Positions 23,332 to 29,903 of a stretch of 29,903 nucleotides of DNA are shown one piece after another. Position numbers and translations under genes: made by a program. Each line of letters starts with the position of its first letter. Position 1 is the stretch's first letter. Under the pieces are notes generated by a model. That model made no database searches. It worked only from the letters and a program-made list of their open reading frames with translations, and was not told the origin of the DNA. The stretch comes from JBLHKW01 sp047618565 (GTDB lineage Bacteria > Planctomycetota > UBA1135 > GCA-002686595), in the NCBI GenBank assembly GCA_047618565.1, contig JBLHKW010000053.1:1-29903 (forward strand), read 5' to 3'.

Positions 23332-23429
23332 TGGCGGGAGTGCATGGGAATCGAACCCACCGGCCCCGCTGTTCACGAAGCCCGACCGGCTTTGAAGACC
23401 GGGCGGCACACCAGTACCGATCCACTCCC
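23332..23429 (-). tRNA. selC: tRNA-Sec (anticodon TCA)
   Basis: The reverse complement starts GGGAGTGGATCGGTACTGG and ends ATGCACTCCCGCCA, with an encoded CCA. The acceptor stem has 7 clear pairs (GGGAGTG / CACTCCC); the eighth would be G-G as read. The D stem has 6 bp (CGGTAC / GTGCCG) with a 4-nt loop, a specific trait of tRNA-Sec. The anticodon stem-loop is CCGGT-CTTCAAA-GCCGG with TCA, the same loop sequence as in E. coli. A long variable arm (GGGCTTCGTGAACAGCGGGG region) and a T arm with GGTTCGATTCC follow. The length of 98 nt fits bacterial tRNA-Sec. It is the partner of SelA and of the UGA in selD. Confidence 0.95.
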
Positions 23430-23439
23430 GTCGGGCCGC

Positions 23440-23445
23440 ATTACA
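23440..23445 (-). promoter_or_regulatory. Possible -10 element of tRNA-Sec
   Basis: TGTAAT on the minus strand ends 10 bp before the first base of the tRNA, a fitting place for a -10 box. It is the most AT-rich hexamer in the area. I found no good -35 box at the expected distance. Confidence 0.3.
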
Positions 23446-23557
23446 ACGCGGCGGCGGTTCGAACGCCACGCCAGCAGGGGGGAAATCGAGCGCTCGTATC
23501 TAAGGGAAGCGACGGCGATTGGCGTACCACGTCCTCCGCGCGGGTAGACTACGCGGC

Positions 23558-25123
23558 ATGGGACGGATGCGCTCCGACATCACGCCGCGGGTTGCCCTGC
23601 TGGCTCTGCTCGTTTCGCTCTCGGCCTTGCTGGTCGGGTTCAGAGGACCGCGCCAGGAGCGATCGGAACCCGCGGATCCGGGCGTCGCTTCCAGCGGCGG
23701 TGCCGTCGGCCACATGCGCATCGCCGGCGCCCTGGACCTCGGGACTCTGGCACTCCTGCAGCGCGCCCTCGGCGAGGTGCGCGCCAGTGGTGGCGACCGG
23801 CTGGTGATCGAGATCGACACCCCTGGTGGCCCGGTGGACATCATGTGGCTGATGGCGAAGGCCATCGACGAGGCCGTGCGAGATGGCGTGCTGGTGGTGG
23901 CCTGGGTCAATGACCGCGCGCTGTCCGCGGGTGTGCTGGTCTCCCTCGCTTGCGAGCGGGTCTACATGCGCCAGCGGGCGACGATCGGATCCGCCCAGCC
24001 CGTGATCACCCTGCCCGGAGGCATCGCGCCGTTGCCGGAGGCAGGCGGACTGCGCGAGAAGTGGACGTCGTCCCTGCGGGCTCAGTTCCGCGCGTGCGCC
24101 GAGTGGCGCGGCCGTTCACCGGTGCTGGCGGAGGCCATGGTCGACGAGCAGATCGAGGTGCGCCTGATCGAAGTCGATGGCGAGTCGCGTATTGTGAGCG
24201 GAAAGGAATACGATGACCTGCAGGAGAAGAACACCTACGTGCTCTTCCGTCGCACCCTTTGCGAACGCGGTGAGCTCCTGAACCTGACCGCGAACGAGGC
24301 GCTCGAGCACCGTTTCGTCGAGGGGCTGGCCGAGAGCCTCGACGAGGTGCTGGAGAAAATCGGTGCGAGGGGGGCATCCGTGGTGCGCATCGAGCGCGCG
24401 CGCTCCGAGGACCTGCTCGGCGCTCTCAACCAGATCGGGTTCCTGCTCGTGGCCGCCGGTCTGATCCTGGCCTTCATCGAGTTGAAGGTCCCCGGCTTCG
24501 GCGTGCCCGGCATCCTGTCGGTGCTCTGTTTCGGTCTGCTGTTCACGGGCCGCTACATGGTCGGCCTGGCGGACATCCCGCACATTGTCCTGGCCGCGGT
24601 CGGGATCATCTGCATCGCAGTCGACATCTTCCTGCTGCCCGGCACCCTGTGGCTGGGCCTGGCGGGCGGGGGCTTGCTGCTCGGCGGGCTGCTGCTCGGC
24701 GAGCTGGGCCCGGGATTCAGCCTGGCGAATCCGCTCGACCGGGATCTGGGCTTCGACGCCGTCTTCCGCCTGGTGATGACCGCCTTGGGCGCCATCCTGG
24801 GAGCCTGGTTCGTGGGGCGTTTCCTTCCGGACACACCCATCTTCCGGCGCATGGTCTTGGGGGCGGATGGAGCCGCCTCGGCATTCGGGGCCGCCGTTCC
24901 GGAGGTCGATTCCGCCGCCCGCGAGCGCGTGCCGCGCGTCGGCGACCACGGCACGGCGCTCACTCCCCTGCGGCCGGTGGGCAAGGTCCAGCTCGAGGGG
25001 CTCGAACAGCGCGACTTCGAGGCGCGTGCGAGCGGCGATGCGCTGGAGGCTGGAGCTTCCGTGCGCGTGACCGAGGTGTCCGGGGGCCGACTGGTGGTCG
25101 ATGAACTGGAGGCAGAAGCGTGA
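23558..25123 (+). CDS. Long NfeD: membrane-bound ClpP-class serine protease
   Basis: The 521-residue protein belongs to the long (NfeD1b-like) form of the NfeD family. An N-terminal signal or anchor helix at about 11-28 is followed by a ClpP/SppA-like protease domain at about 48-280: GDRLVIEIDTPGGPVDIMWL, then ALSAGVLVSLACERVYM with the likely nucleophile Ser123, and GLREKWTSSLRAQF with a candidate general-base Lys168. Several membrane helices follow at about 288-425 (IGFLLVAAGLILAFIEL, GIICIAVDIFLLPG), then a C-terminal OB-fold (LRPVGKVQLEG...RVTEVSGGRLVVDEL). Archaeal relatives cleave the hydrophobic C-terminus of stomatin. The ATG at 23558 is preferred to the GCG-rich upstream frame. It leads an operon with a short NfeD and FloA. 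Confidence 0.9.
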   Translation: MGRMRSDITPRVALLALLVSLSALLVGFRGPRQERSEPADPGVASSGGAVGHMRIAGALDLGTLALLQRALGEVRASGGDRLVIEIDTPGGPVDIMWLMAKAIDEAVRDGVLVVAWVNDRALSAGVLVSLACERVYMRQRATIGSAQPVITLPGGIAPLPEAGGLREKWTSSLRAQFRACAEWRGRSPVLAEAMVDEQIEVRLIEVDGESRIVSGKEYDDLQEKNTYVLFRRTLCERGELLNLTANEALEHRFVEGLAESLDEVLEKIGARGASVVRIERARSEDLLGALNQIGFLLVAAGLILAFIELKVPGFGVPGILSVLCFGLLFTGRYMVGLADIPHIVLAAVGIICIAVDIFLLPGTLWLGLAGGGLLLGGLLLGELGPGFSLANPLDRDLGFDAVFRLVMTALGAILGAWFVGRFLPDTPIFRRMVLGADGAASAFGAAVPEVDSAARERVPRVGDHGTALTPLRPVGKVQLEGLEQRDFEARASGDALEAGASVRVTEVSGGRLVVDELEAEA

Positions 25124-25599
25124 TACAGGTGATCTTGCTGTTCGGTCTCGGGCTGTTGCTGATCGTGGCCGAGGTCCTGATCCCGAGCATGGGCATCATC
25201 GGTCTGGGCGCGGCTCTCTGCATCCTCGGTGCCCTGGGTTGGGCCTTCCAGATGGATGCCGACCTGGGCATGAGGCTACTCCTCGCCGCCGCCGTGCTCG
25301 TGCCGGCCGCGCTCATGCTGGCGCTCAAGTTACTTCCGCGCAGCCCGTTCACGAAGAAGCTCATGGCGCGCGGCTTCAGCTTCGACGACGGACGGGCGGT
25401 CGATCGCCGCGACACGGGGCTCGAGGGCGCCGTCGGAGTGGTCGAGGCTACCCTGCGACCCGCCGGGACCGCGCGCATCGACGATCGGCGCGTCGACGTC
25501 ATCAGTCGCGGTGAGATGATCGAGGCCGGAACACGCGTCAAGGTGGTGGAGTTGCGCGGCAACCGTGTCGTGGTCGAACGCCATCCCGAGGATCAATAG
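25120..25599 (+). CDS. Short NfeD-like membrane protein
   Basis: This 159-residue protein has two or three hydrophobic helices in its first 75 residues (VILLFGLGLLLIVAEVLIP, LLLAAAVLVPAALMLALKLL) and a soluble C-terminal OB-fold of the NfeD type (LEGAVGVVEATLRPAGTARI, then EAGTRVKVVELRGNRVVVE). It lacks a protease domain. Start choice: GTG at 25120-25122 overlaps the stop codon of the long NfeD gene, and a full GGAGG (25108-25112) lies 7 bp before it, which implies translational coupling. The pair of a long and a short NfeD before FloA suggests a membrane complex in which NfeD proteins modulate the flotillin scaffold (known for NfeD-flotillin pairs; inferred here). Confidence 0.88.
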   Translation: MIQVILLFGLGLLLIVAEVLIPSMGIIGLGAALCILGALGWAFQMDADLGMRLLLAAAVLVPAALMLALKLLPRSPFTKKLMARGFSFDDGRAVDRRDTGLEGAVGVVEATLRPAGTARIDDRRVDVISRGEMIEAGTRVKVVELRGNRVVVERHPEDQ

Positions 25600-25635
25600 C
25601 TCGTCAAGGGCTTTGCAGTCACAAGAATTCAGAAG

Positions 25636-26712
25636 ATGAACATGATGTACCTCCAGTCAGCTTTACTCGTTCAGAACAGTGACTTCGGAATCGGATCGGG
25701 GGATGCCCTGAAGACCGTCGGCGTCGTCGTCGCGGTCATCCTGCTCCTACTGTTCCTGTTCGTGTTCCTCAAGTTCGCGAACCTGTACCTGCGTTCGGTG
25801 CTCACCCGCGCCGGCGTTGGGCTGTTCGACATGTTCGCCATGAGCCTGCGCAAGGTGGACCCGGCGGTGATCGTTAACGCGCGCGTCATGCTCGTGCAGG
25901 CGCGCATCGAGGGCATCAGCGCGACGGACCTGGAGGCACACTATCTGGCTGGCGGAGCGGTGCAGCGTGTCGTGCTGGCGCTCATCGCAGCGGATCGCGC
26001 GGGGCTGGATCTCGACTTCCGCAGCGCGACGGGCATCGATCTCGCGGGCCGTGATGTGCTCGACGCGGTGCGCACGAGTGTGACGCCGAAGGTGATCGAC
26101 TGTCCGGATCCCTCGAAGGGCAAGGCCGAGGTGGCCGCGGTGGCCAAGGACGGCATCCAGGTGCTGGCCAAGGCGCGCGTGACCGTACGCACGAACATCA
26201 GTCGCCTGGTGGGCGGCGCGGGCGAGGAGACGATCATCGCGCGCGTGGGCGAGGGCATCGTCTCGACCATCGGCTCCAAGGCTTCCCACAAGCTCGTGCT
26301 CGAGAACCCGGACGAAATCTCGAAGGTCGTGCTCGCGCGCGGACTCGACGCGGGTACGGCGTACGAGATCGTCTCGATCGATATCGCGGACGTGGACATC
26401 GGCCACAACATCGGTGCCCGGCTGCAGGCTGACCAGGCCGAGGCGGACAAGCGCGTGGCCCAGGCCTTGGCGGAGAAGCGGCGCGCGATGGCCGTGGCCG
26501 CAGAACAGGAATTCCGGGCCGCGGTCGAGGAGAACCGGGCCAAGGTCATCCTGGCCGAGGCGGAGGTGCCCCAGGCCATAGCGAGCGCCTTGCGCTCCGG
26601 GAACATGGGCGTGATGGACCTCTATCGCCTGCGCAACCTGGAGTCGGATACGGACATGCGTAGGTCGATCGCGGAGGATGGTGATGGCGCGGCGCCGGTT
26701 GACGAGTCATGA
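25636..26712 (+). CDS. floA: Flotillin-like protein FloA (UPF0365 family)
   Basis: The 358-residue protein is a clear FloA/YqfA: a single N-terminal membrane helix at about 27-46 (KTVGVVVAVILLLLFLFVF), then LRSVLTRAGVGLFDMFAMSLRKV, RVMLVQARIEGISATDLEAHYLAGG, and the SPFH domain with KARVTVRTNISRLVGGAGEE and ARVGEGIVSTIGS. A coiled C-terminal helix rich in Ala/Glu/Arg follows (AEADKRVAQALAEKRRAMA). B. subtilis FloA (331 residues) organises membrane microdomains and fluidity. The family is conserved in length here, with a slightly longer N-terminus; internal ATGs at codons 3-4 are alternative starts. The operon order NfeD-FloA is the classical one (yqeZ-yqfA in Bacillus). Confidence 0.95.
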   Translation: MNMMYLQSALLVQNSDFGIGSGDALKTVGVVVAVILLLLFLFVFLKFANLYLRSVLTRAGVGLFDMFAMSLRKVDPAVIVNARVMLVQARIEGISATDLEAHYLAGGAVQRVVLALIAADRAGLDLDFRSATGIDLAGRDVLDAVRTSVTPKVIDCPDPSKGKAEVAAVAKDGIQVLAKARVTVRTNISRLVGGAGEETIIARVGEGIVSTIGSKASHKLVLENPDEISKVVLARGLDAGTAYEIVSIDIADVDIGHNIGARLQADQAEADKRVAQALAEKRRAMAVAAEQEFRAAVEENRAKVILAEAEVPQAIASALRSGNMGVMDLYRLRNLESDTDMRRSIAEDGDGAAPVDES

Positions 26713-27341
26713 GCTCACTGACCGCTGAATTCAACGACGTCATCAAGGGCCTGGTCCTGCTGGCATTCGTCCTGGGGCCGGTGCTCAGGAAACTTGTCGC
26801 CGGACTGAACGACCCCGCGCGCCGCAAGGTTGCGCCCCGGCGACCGAGCCCGCCGGCCGGATCGCCCGCGCCGCGCGGTTCCGTGACGTGGGAGGAGTTG
26901 ATGCGTGGTGCGGTCCCGGACGCGCCGGAGATGCCCGAGGTGGAGGTCGAGCCCGTCCCCGCTCCGATGACCGCGCCGCCCGAGCCTTCCTGGGTCCCCC
27001 TCGATTCCGACACCTTCGGCGAAGTACCCGCCGAGGAGGAGCTCGAGCGCCTGGGAGCTGGAGTGGGGGACGGCCTGGCATTGGAATCGGTCATCCCGGG
27101 CAGCATCGGCGCCGTAGGCGCGCCGACCCAGGCGCGGGAGCTCGAGGAGAGCGTCTCCGGCTCGTGGGGTACCGTCAGCGGGCTCTCCCGCGCCCGTGTC
27201 CTGCGAAACCGGCTGAACCGAACGGGCTGGCGCGATGGGGTCTTGCTGGGCGAGATCCTCGGCCAGCCGCTCGCGCTGCGCGAAGACTGGAGCCACCCCG
27301 GCCCGCCCCTGGCGCGGCGACCCAACACCCAACATGGCTGA
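26709..27341 (+). CDS. Membrane-anchored protein of unknown function coupled to floA
   Basis: The ATG overlaps the floA stop (ATGA), so the 210-residue product is translationally coupled to it. One hydrophobic stretch (IKGLVLLAFVLGPVLRKLV, about 12-31) would anchor the protein. The middle, about 40-150, is Pro/Glu-rich and probably disordered (PEVEVEPVPAPMTAPPEPS). The C-terminal end folds again around WRDGVLLGEILGQPLALR. I know of no named family; short end motifs of the type 'LLxEILGxPxALR' occur in planctomycete proteins. A role with FloA/NfeD is inferred only from position. It overlaps the next gene by 8 bp. Confidence 0.75.
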   Translation: MSSLTAEFNDVIKGLVLLAFVLGPVLRKLVAGLNDPARRKVAPRRPSPPAGSPAPRGSVTWEELMRGAVPDAPEMPEVEVEPVPAPMTAPPEPSWVPLDSDTFGEVPAEEELERLGAGVGDGLALESVIPGSIGAVGAPTQARELEESVSGSWGTVSGLSRARVLRNRLNRTGWRDGVLLGEILGQPLALREDWSHPGPPLARRPNTQHG

Positions 27342-27819
27342 TAAGCGCAATTACTGGCTCGTGAAGTCCGAACCGGACGTGTTCTCGATCGACGACCTCA
27401 TCGCGGCCCCCGGCAAGCGCACCTGCTGGGACGGCGTGCGCAACTACACCGCGCGCAACATGATGCGCGATGACCTAAAGAAGGGTGACGGCGTGCTCTA
27501 TTACCACTCGAGGATGGATCCGCCCGGCGTGGCGGGCATCGCCGAGGTGGTGCGCGAGGGCTATGCGGACCACACGCAGTTCGATCCGGCGAACTCACAC
27601 TTCGACGCCAAGGCGGATCCGGAGAACCCGCGCTGGTTCATGGTCGACATACGGGCGGTCGAGAAGTTCGACTGCCACGTGCCCCTGGCGGACCTGAAGG
27701 CCAGCAAGAAGCTCGCGGATATGGCCGTCGTGCAGCGTGGCCAGCGCCTGTCGGTACAGCGCGTCACGGCTGCCGAGTGGCGCGAGGTCCTGCGCATGGG
27801 CAAGTCGAAGAAGCGCTGA
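27334..27819 (+). CDS. EVE-domain protein (thymocyte nuclear protein 1-like)
   Basis: This 161-residue protein is a single EVE domain, a relative of PUA/YTH folds that recognise modified bases in DNA or RNA. The start MADKRNYWLVKSEPDVFSID has the family's YWL-x-KSEP signature, followed by TCWDGVRNYTARNMMRDDLK, GDGVLYYHS, the GIAEVV strand, and PRWFMVDI. The aromatic cage residues (Trp in YWL and CWDGVRN, Tyr in YYHS) are present. The frame extends further upstream, but the ATG at 27334 gives the family's normal N-terminus. It overlaps the previous gene by 8 bp and thus ends the floA operon. Its job is probably reading of modified nucleic acids; the target is unknown. Confidence 0.92.
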   Translation: MADKRNYWLVKSEPDVFSIDDLIAAPGKRTCWDGVRNYTARNMMRDDLKKGDGVLYYHSRMDPPGVAGIAEVVREGYADHTQFDPANSHFDAKADPENPRWFMVDIRAVEKFDCHVPLADLKASKKLADMAVVQRGQRLSVQRVTAAEWREVLRMGKSKKR

Positions 27820-28232
27820 GTGGGATCGGGGCGGGACGGGGAGTGCTGTACCGCGTCTGGACCGTCGTGGGGGGCGCGACTGACGGGTCTTCGAGGCCGC
27901 ACCGGGGGTCCTTTTGTCGGATCCCAGGGGTGTCCTGCATGCGGATTTTCGATTCCCGCAGAGGCCCGTTCCGAGCCCTGTGGCTTCGGGCGGCAGTGAT
28001 CTAAGTGATTGTATTGAAAGCGCTTACGGTCTCGTTCCGACTACGATTCCGGCGTCCGTGCGGATCGGACCCGCGTTCCAGGTGCCTTGAGAGGGGGGAT
28101 CCCCTTGAACAATCGGCAGAAATGTGGCTTGTAGAGAGCTGTGGAGGCCCTGCGAGGGGCCCCCAAGGGGCCATGCACGGTTCATGGCCCCCTGTTCCTC
28201 AGAATCCACCACCCACCCCGAGACGAGCCCCG
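27820..28232. other. Long intergenic leader before the Hc1-like histone gene
   Basis: No credible gene lies in these 413 bp; frames here read as arginine-rich noise. The part from 28000 is less GC-rich than its surroundings (TGATTGTATTGAAAGCGCTT) and may hold the histone gene promoter, followed by a structured leader with a palindrome GGGGATCCCC near 28096 and the hairpin at 28167-28191. Confidence 0.4.
28167..28191. terminator. Perfect hairpin in the histone gene leader
   Basis: GGGGCCATG (28167-28175) pairs with CATGGCCCC (28183-28191) around CACGGTT. It lies 41 nt before the histone start codon. In the + direction it is followed by CTGTTCCTC, a weak pyrimidine tract. It may be a terminator for upstream transcripts or a regulatory stem of the leader. 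Confidence 0.45.
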
Positions 28233-28418
28233 ATGAGTAACCATTTCGACCAGCTGGCTTCTGTCGTCGATGCCACCAGAGGCGATGTTGAGAAGGCGGA
28301 AGAAGGCAACAAGGCTGCCACCGCTCGCGTCCGCAAATCCATGCAGGAGATCAAGAACATCGCTCAGGACATCCGCAAGGAGATGCTTGAGCTTCGTGAC
28401 GCCGGCGGCACCAGCTAG
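28233..28418 (+). CDS. Short Hc1-like histone H1 homologue
   Basis: The 61-residue product matches the N-terminal helical part of chlamydial Hc1. Its core DVEKAEEGNKAATARVRKSM corresponds to DLDKAERGNKAAAQRVRTDS in Hc1 (from memory), followed by QEIKNIAQDIRKEMLELRD. The Lys/Ala-rich DNA-binding tail of chlamydial Hc1 is missing: the protein ends in DAGGTS. Net charge is therefore only mild. Such tail-less forms occur widely in Planctomycetes and relatives (family knowledge, from memory). The ATG at 28233 gives the family N-terminus; the longer frame upstream is noise. It forms a single-gene unit between two perfect hairpins, typical of a strongly expressed small gene. A nucleoid role is likely but not shown. 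Confidence 0.85.
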   Translation: MSNHFDQLASVVDATRGDVEKAEEGNKAATARVRKSMQEIKNIAQDIRKEMLELRDAGGTS

Positions 28419-28480
28419 TCCAGCGCGGTAGCTACGGGGGTTGCCCCTGCTCGCTGCCGTGCGAGACGCGTGTCCCTTTA

Positions 28481-28512
28481 CGAGGCGCGCCCCCGGATGG
28501 GGGCGCGCCTCG
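28481..28512 (+). terminator. Strong terminator hairpin after the histone gene
   Basis: CGAGGCGCGCCCCC pairs perfectly over 14 bp with GGGGGCGCGCCTCG around a GGAT tetraloop, 62 nt behind the histone stop codon. Only a short TTCGAT follows, so a U-tract is weak. It is the strongest simple hairpin in this part of the window. Confidence 0.75.
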
Positions 28513-28752
28513 TTCGATAGGTGGGGCGGGCAACAGCTCTTGGGTGCGTCCAGGCAGGGGCATCCAGGATGGAAGTCGGGAGCTGCCATCCGAAGCGGAG
28601 CAGCCCCGCGTGCGCCATCCACGGGCGGTCGTCCCGAGTCTCCCGGGCCCGTTCGCGCCGCAATGTGCCCCTGCGGGCCGATCCACCCCGGGCATGGGCA
28701 GCCCTGGCGCTCGAATCTGACCCGTTCACGCTGTCGCGGCGGCCGCGCTATC
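28513..28752. other. Intergenic region before nth
   Basis: No gene is recognisable. The open frame that runs into nth from upstream is Arg/Gly/Pro-rich and unlike the family, so the start of nth is placed at 28753. No clear promoter boxes were found. Confidence 0.4.
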
Positions 28753-29442
28753 ATGGCCCCGATGCGCCGAGACGAAAAAGCCGAACGGGTCAAGCTCATC
28801 CTGGATGAGCTCTTTCCCGACGTTCCCGTTCCGCTCGACCACGACGATCCGTTCACGCTCCTGGTCGCCGTGCTCCTGTCCGCGCAGACCACAGACGTCC
28901 GGGTCAATATCGTCACGCCGGCGCTGTTCGCCAGGGGTGCAACCCCGTCGGCGCTGGCGCGCGTGCCCGTCGAGGAGGTCCTCGGCCACATCCGCACCTG
29001 CGGGCTGGCGCCCACGAAGGCGCGTAACATCGTCGCGCTCAGCCAGCAGCTGGTCGACCAGCACGCGGGTCAGGTTCCCGAGAGCTTCAGCGAGCTCGAG
29101 GCGCTGCCGGGCGTGGGGCACAAGACAGCCAGTGTCGTGATGGCCCAGGCCTTCGGGGTCCCGGCCTTTCCCGTGGACACGCACATCCATCGATTGGCCC
29201 GCCGCTGGGGCCTGTCCGGTGGTGCCAAGGCCTCGACGGTCGAGCGCACGGAGCGCGACCTGAAGGCAATCTTCGCCAGGGAGTCGTGGAACGAGCTGCA
29301 CCTGCAGATCATCATGTTCGGGCGCGAGCATTGTCCGGCCCTCCGGCATGACTTCGAGAACTGCCCGATCTGTTCCTGGGCCACGCCGAAATCACGTCGG
29401 CTCGAGGAGCAGCAGAAGCAGCGTCGCAAGCCGACGCGATAG
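28753..29442 (+). CDS. nth: Endonuclease III (DNA glycosylase/AP lyase) with an incomplete Fe-S cysteine set
   Basis: Nth removes oxidised pyrimidines and cuts at abasic sites. The 229-residue protein shows the whole catalytic core: LLVAVLLSAQTTDVRVN, the helix-hairpin-helix LPGVGHKTASVV with Lys124, and FPVDTHIHRLARRWGL with Asp142. The C-terminal loop that usually carries C-x6-C-x2-C-x5-C reads REHCPALRHDFENCPICSWA: Cys194, Cys204 and Cys207 with a 9-residue first spacing and no fourth cysteine in the remaining 22 residues. Either the 4Fe-4S cluster is lost, or another residue (for instance a His) completes it. The tail is Lys/Arg-rich. The start at 28753 (MAPMRRDEKAERV) is typical; 28762 is an alternative. 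cyaY follows 15 bp later. Confidence 0.95.
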   Translation: MAPMRRDEKAERVKLILDELFPDVPVPLDHDDPFTLLVAVLLSAQTTDVRVNIVTPALFARGATPSALARVPVEEVLGHIRTCGLAPTKARNIVALSQQLVDQHAGQVPESFSELEALPGVGHKTASVVMAQAFGVPAFPVDTHIHRLARRWGLSGGAKASTVERTERDLKAIFARESWNELHLQIIMFGREHCPALRHDFENCPICSWATPKSRRLEEQQKQRRKPTR

Positions 29443-29457
29443 ACCACGGAGCAACAC

Positions 29458-29781
29458 ATGGACCGAATCGAGTTCCTTTCCCTGGCCGACGACTGCATGA
29501 CCCGCGTCGCAGATTGGCTCGAGGCGTTCGACCCGGACGAGGTCGACTTCTCGACCACCGACGGCGTCGTCTCGATCGAGTTCCCCGACGCGAAACGCTA
29601 CATCCTCAACCGCCAGACTGCGGCGTCACAGATGTGGCTGGCGGCGGGCGCGCACGCCTGGCATTTCAACTGGAATGCAGAGACCGAGACCTGGCACGAC
29701 GATAGGGAAGGCGGCGAGTTGCTGGCTCGTATCGCCGAGGTGATCTCCACCAAGATCGGCCGCCCTGTCGAACTTGGCTAG
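29458..29781 (+). CDS. cyaY: Frataxin homologue CyaY
   Basis: The 107-residue protein (E. coli 106) is a frataxin: an acidic N-terminal helix (EFLSLADDCMTRVADWLEAF, then DPDEVDF) that binds iron, VSIEFPDAKRYILNRQTAAS in the first strands, the hallmark QMWLAAGAHAWHFNW, and ETWHDDREGGELLARIAEVI in the last helix. CyaY binds the IscS/IscU machine and regulates Fe-S cluster assembly. It lies 15 bp behind nth, most likely in the same transcript. Neither iscS nor iscU is in the window. The gene ends in TAG at the beginning of a repeat-like tail. Confidence 0.93.
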   Translation: MDRIEFLSLADDCMTRVADWLEAFDPDEVDFSTTDGVVSIEFPDAKRYILNRQTAASQMWLAAGAHAWHFNWNAETETWHDDREGGELLARIAEVISTKIGRPVELG

Positions 29782-29903
29782 CAGCCCGCCCTAAAAACTC
29801 CCTACTCGACTTCGCCCTCTCCGCCGCCGCTGCGTCGTGCTCGTCGAGCCGTGCTCAGCGGCCCTACAGGGCCGCCTCCGCCGTCTCGACTTCGCACTCC
29901 TTG
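29782..29903. repeat. Repeat-like tail with hairpin at the window end
   Basis: The sequence after the cyaY stop begins TAGCAGCCCG and continues CCCTAAAAACTCCC, similar to TAGCAGCCCGTTGAAAAAGT at 11282. A perfect 8-bp stem, GCGGCCCT-AC-AGGGCCGC, lies at 29858-29875. CTCGACTTCG occurs twice (near 29803 and 29885). It is probably a non-coding interspersed repeat that continues beyond the window. Confidence 0.45.

Noticed and set aside
21331..23469. Antisense open frame of 712 codons over selD, GDPD and tRNA-Sec
   Set aside because: It crosses a tRNA gene and two well-supported genes; composition (Ala/Arg/Gly/His-rich) is typical of high-GC shadow frames.
28005..28232. 76-codon N-terminal extension of the histone frame
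   Set aside because: Arg/Pro-rich and contains the leader hairpin; the Hc1 family begins at 28233.

Overview
This window looks like chromosomal DNA from a deep-branching member of the Planctomycetota. That is an inference from gene content: very high GC; an ECF sigma factor divergent from a transmembrane Ser/Thr kinase with a large WD40 sensor; secreted proteins with the 'DCNGNGI...NGIPDEC' calcium-loop motif and a shared C-terminal domain; an NfeD/NfeD/FloA operon; and an Hc1-like histone. No plasmid or phage replication genes are visible. Codon bias creates many long antisense open frames, which I read as shadows and omit.

Layout. 0.3-11.3 kb: a secreted S9 prolyl-oligopeptidase-type peptidase, a secreted beta-propeller-like protein (minus strand), a divergent sigma factor/kinase pair, and two secreted proteins with dockerin-like loops, one of them a possible remnant. 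11.3-13.8 kb: a repeat-rich, decayed segment. It holds a DUF2237 gene between inverted repeats, a fragment resembling the C-terminus of a FabZ-type dehydratase, a G-run array with 7-nt period (quadruplex candidate), a long near-perfect hairpin, a REP-associated tyrosine transposase (RAYT) gene and a macro-domain fragment. 13.8-18.7 kb: a 1-Cys peroxiredoxin, then recJ and a hybrid sensor kinase on the minus strand.

19.2-23.4 kb is the most informative block, a selenocysteine (Sec) locus: selA, selD, a glycerophosphodiester phosphodiesterase-like gene, and tRNA-Sec on the opposite strand. The selD reading frame begins 63 nt upstream of its longest conventional ORF and runs through an in-frame TGA exactly at the catalytic Cys position. 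SelD is therefore itself predicted to be a selenoprotein. Three pieces needed to make and load Sec (SelA, SelD, tRNA-Sec) lie together; selB is not in the window.

23.5-27.8 kb: a tightly coupled membrane operon (long NfeD protease, short NfeD, FloA, a membrane-anchored protein of unknown function, an EVE-domain protein). 28.2-29.8 kb: a 61-residue Hc1-like histone bounded by strong hairpins, then endonuclease III (nth), which lacks one of the four usual Fe-S cysteines, followed immediately by a frataxin homologue (cyaY). The window ends in a repeat-like tail that shares its first bases with the repeat at 11.28 kb.
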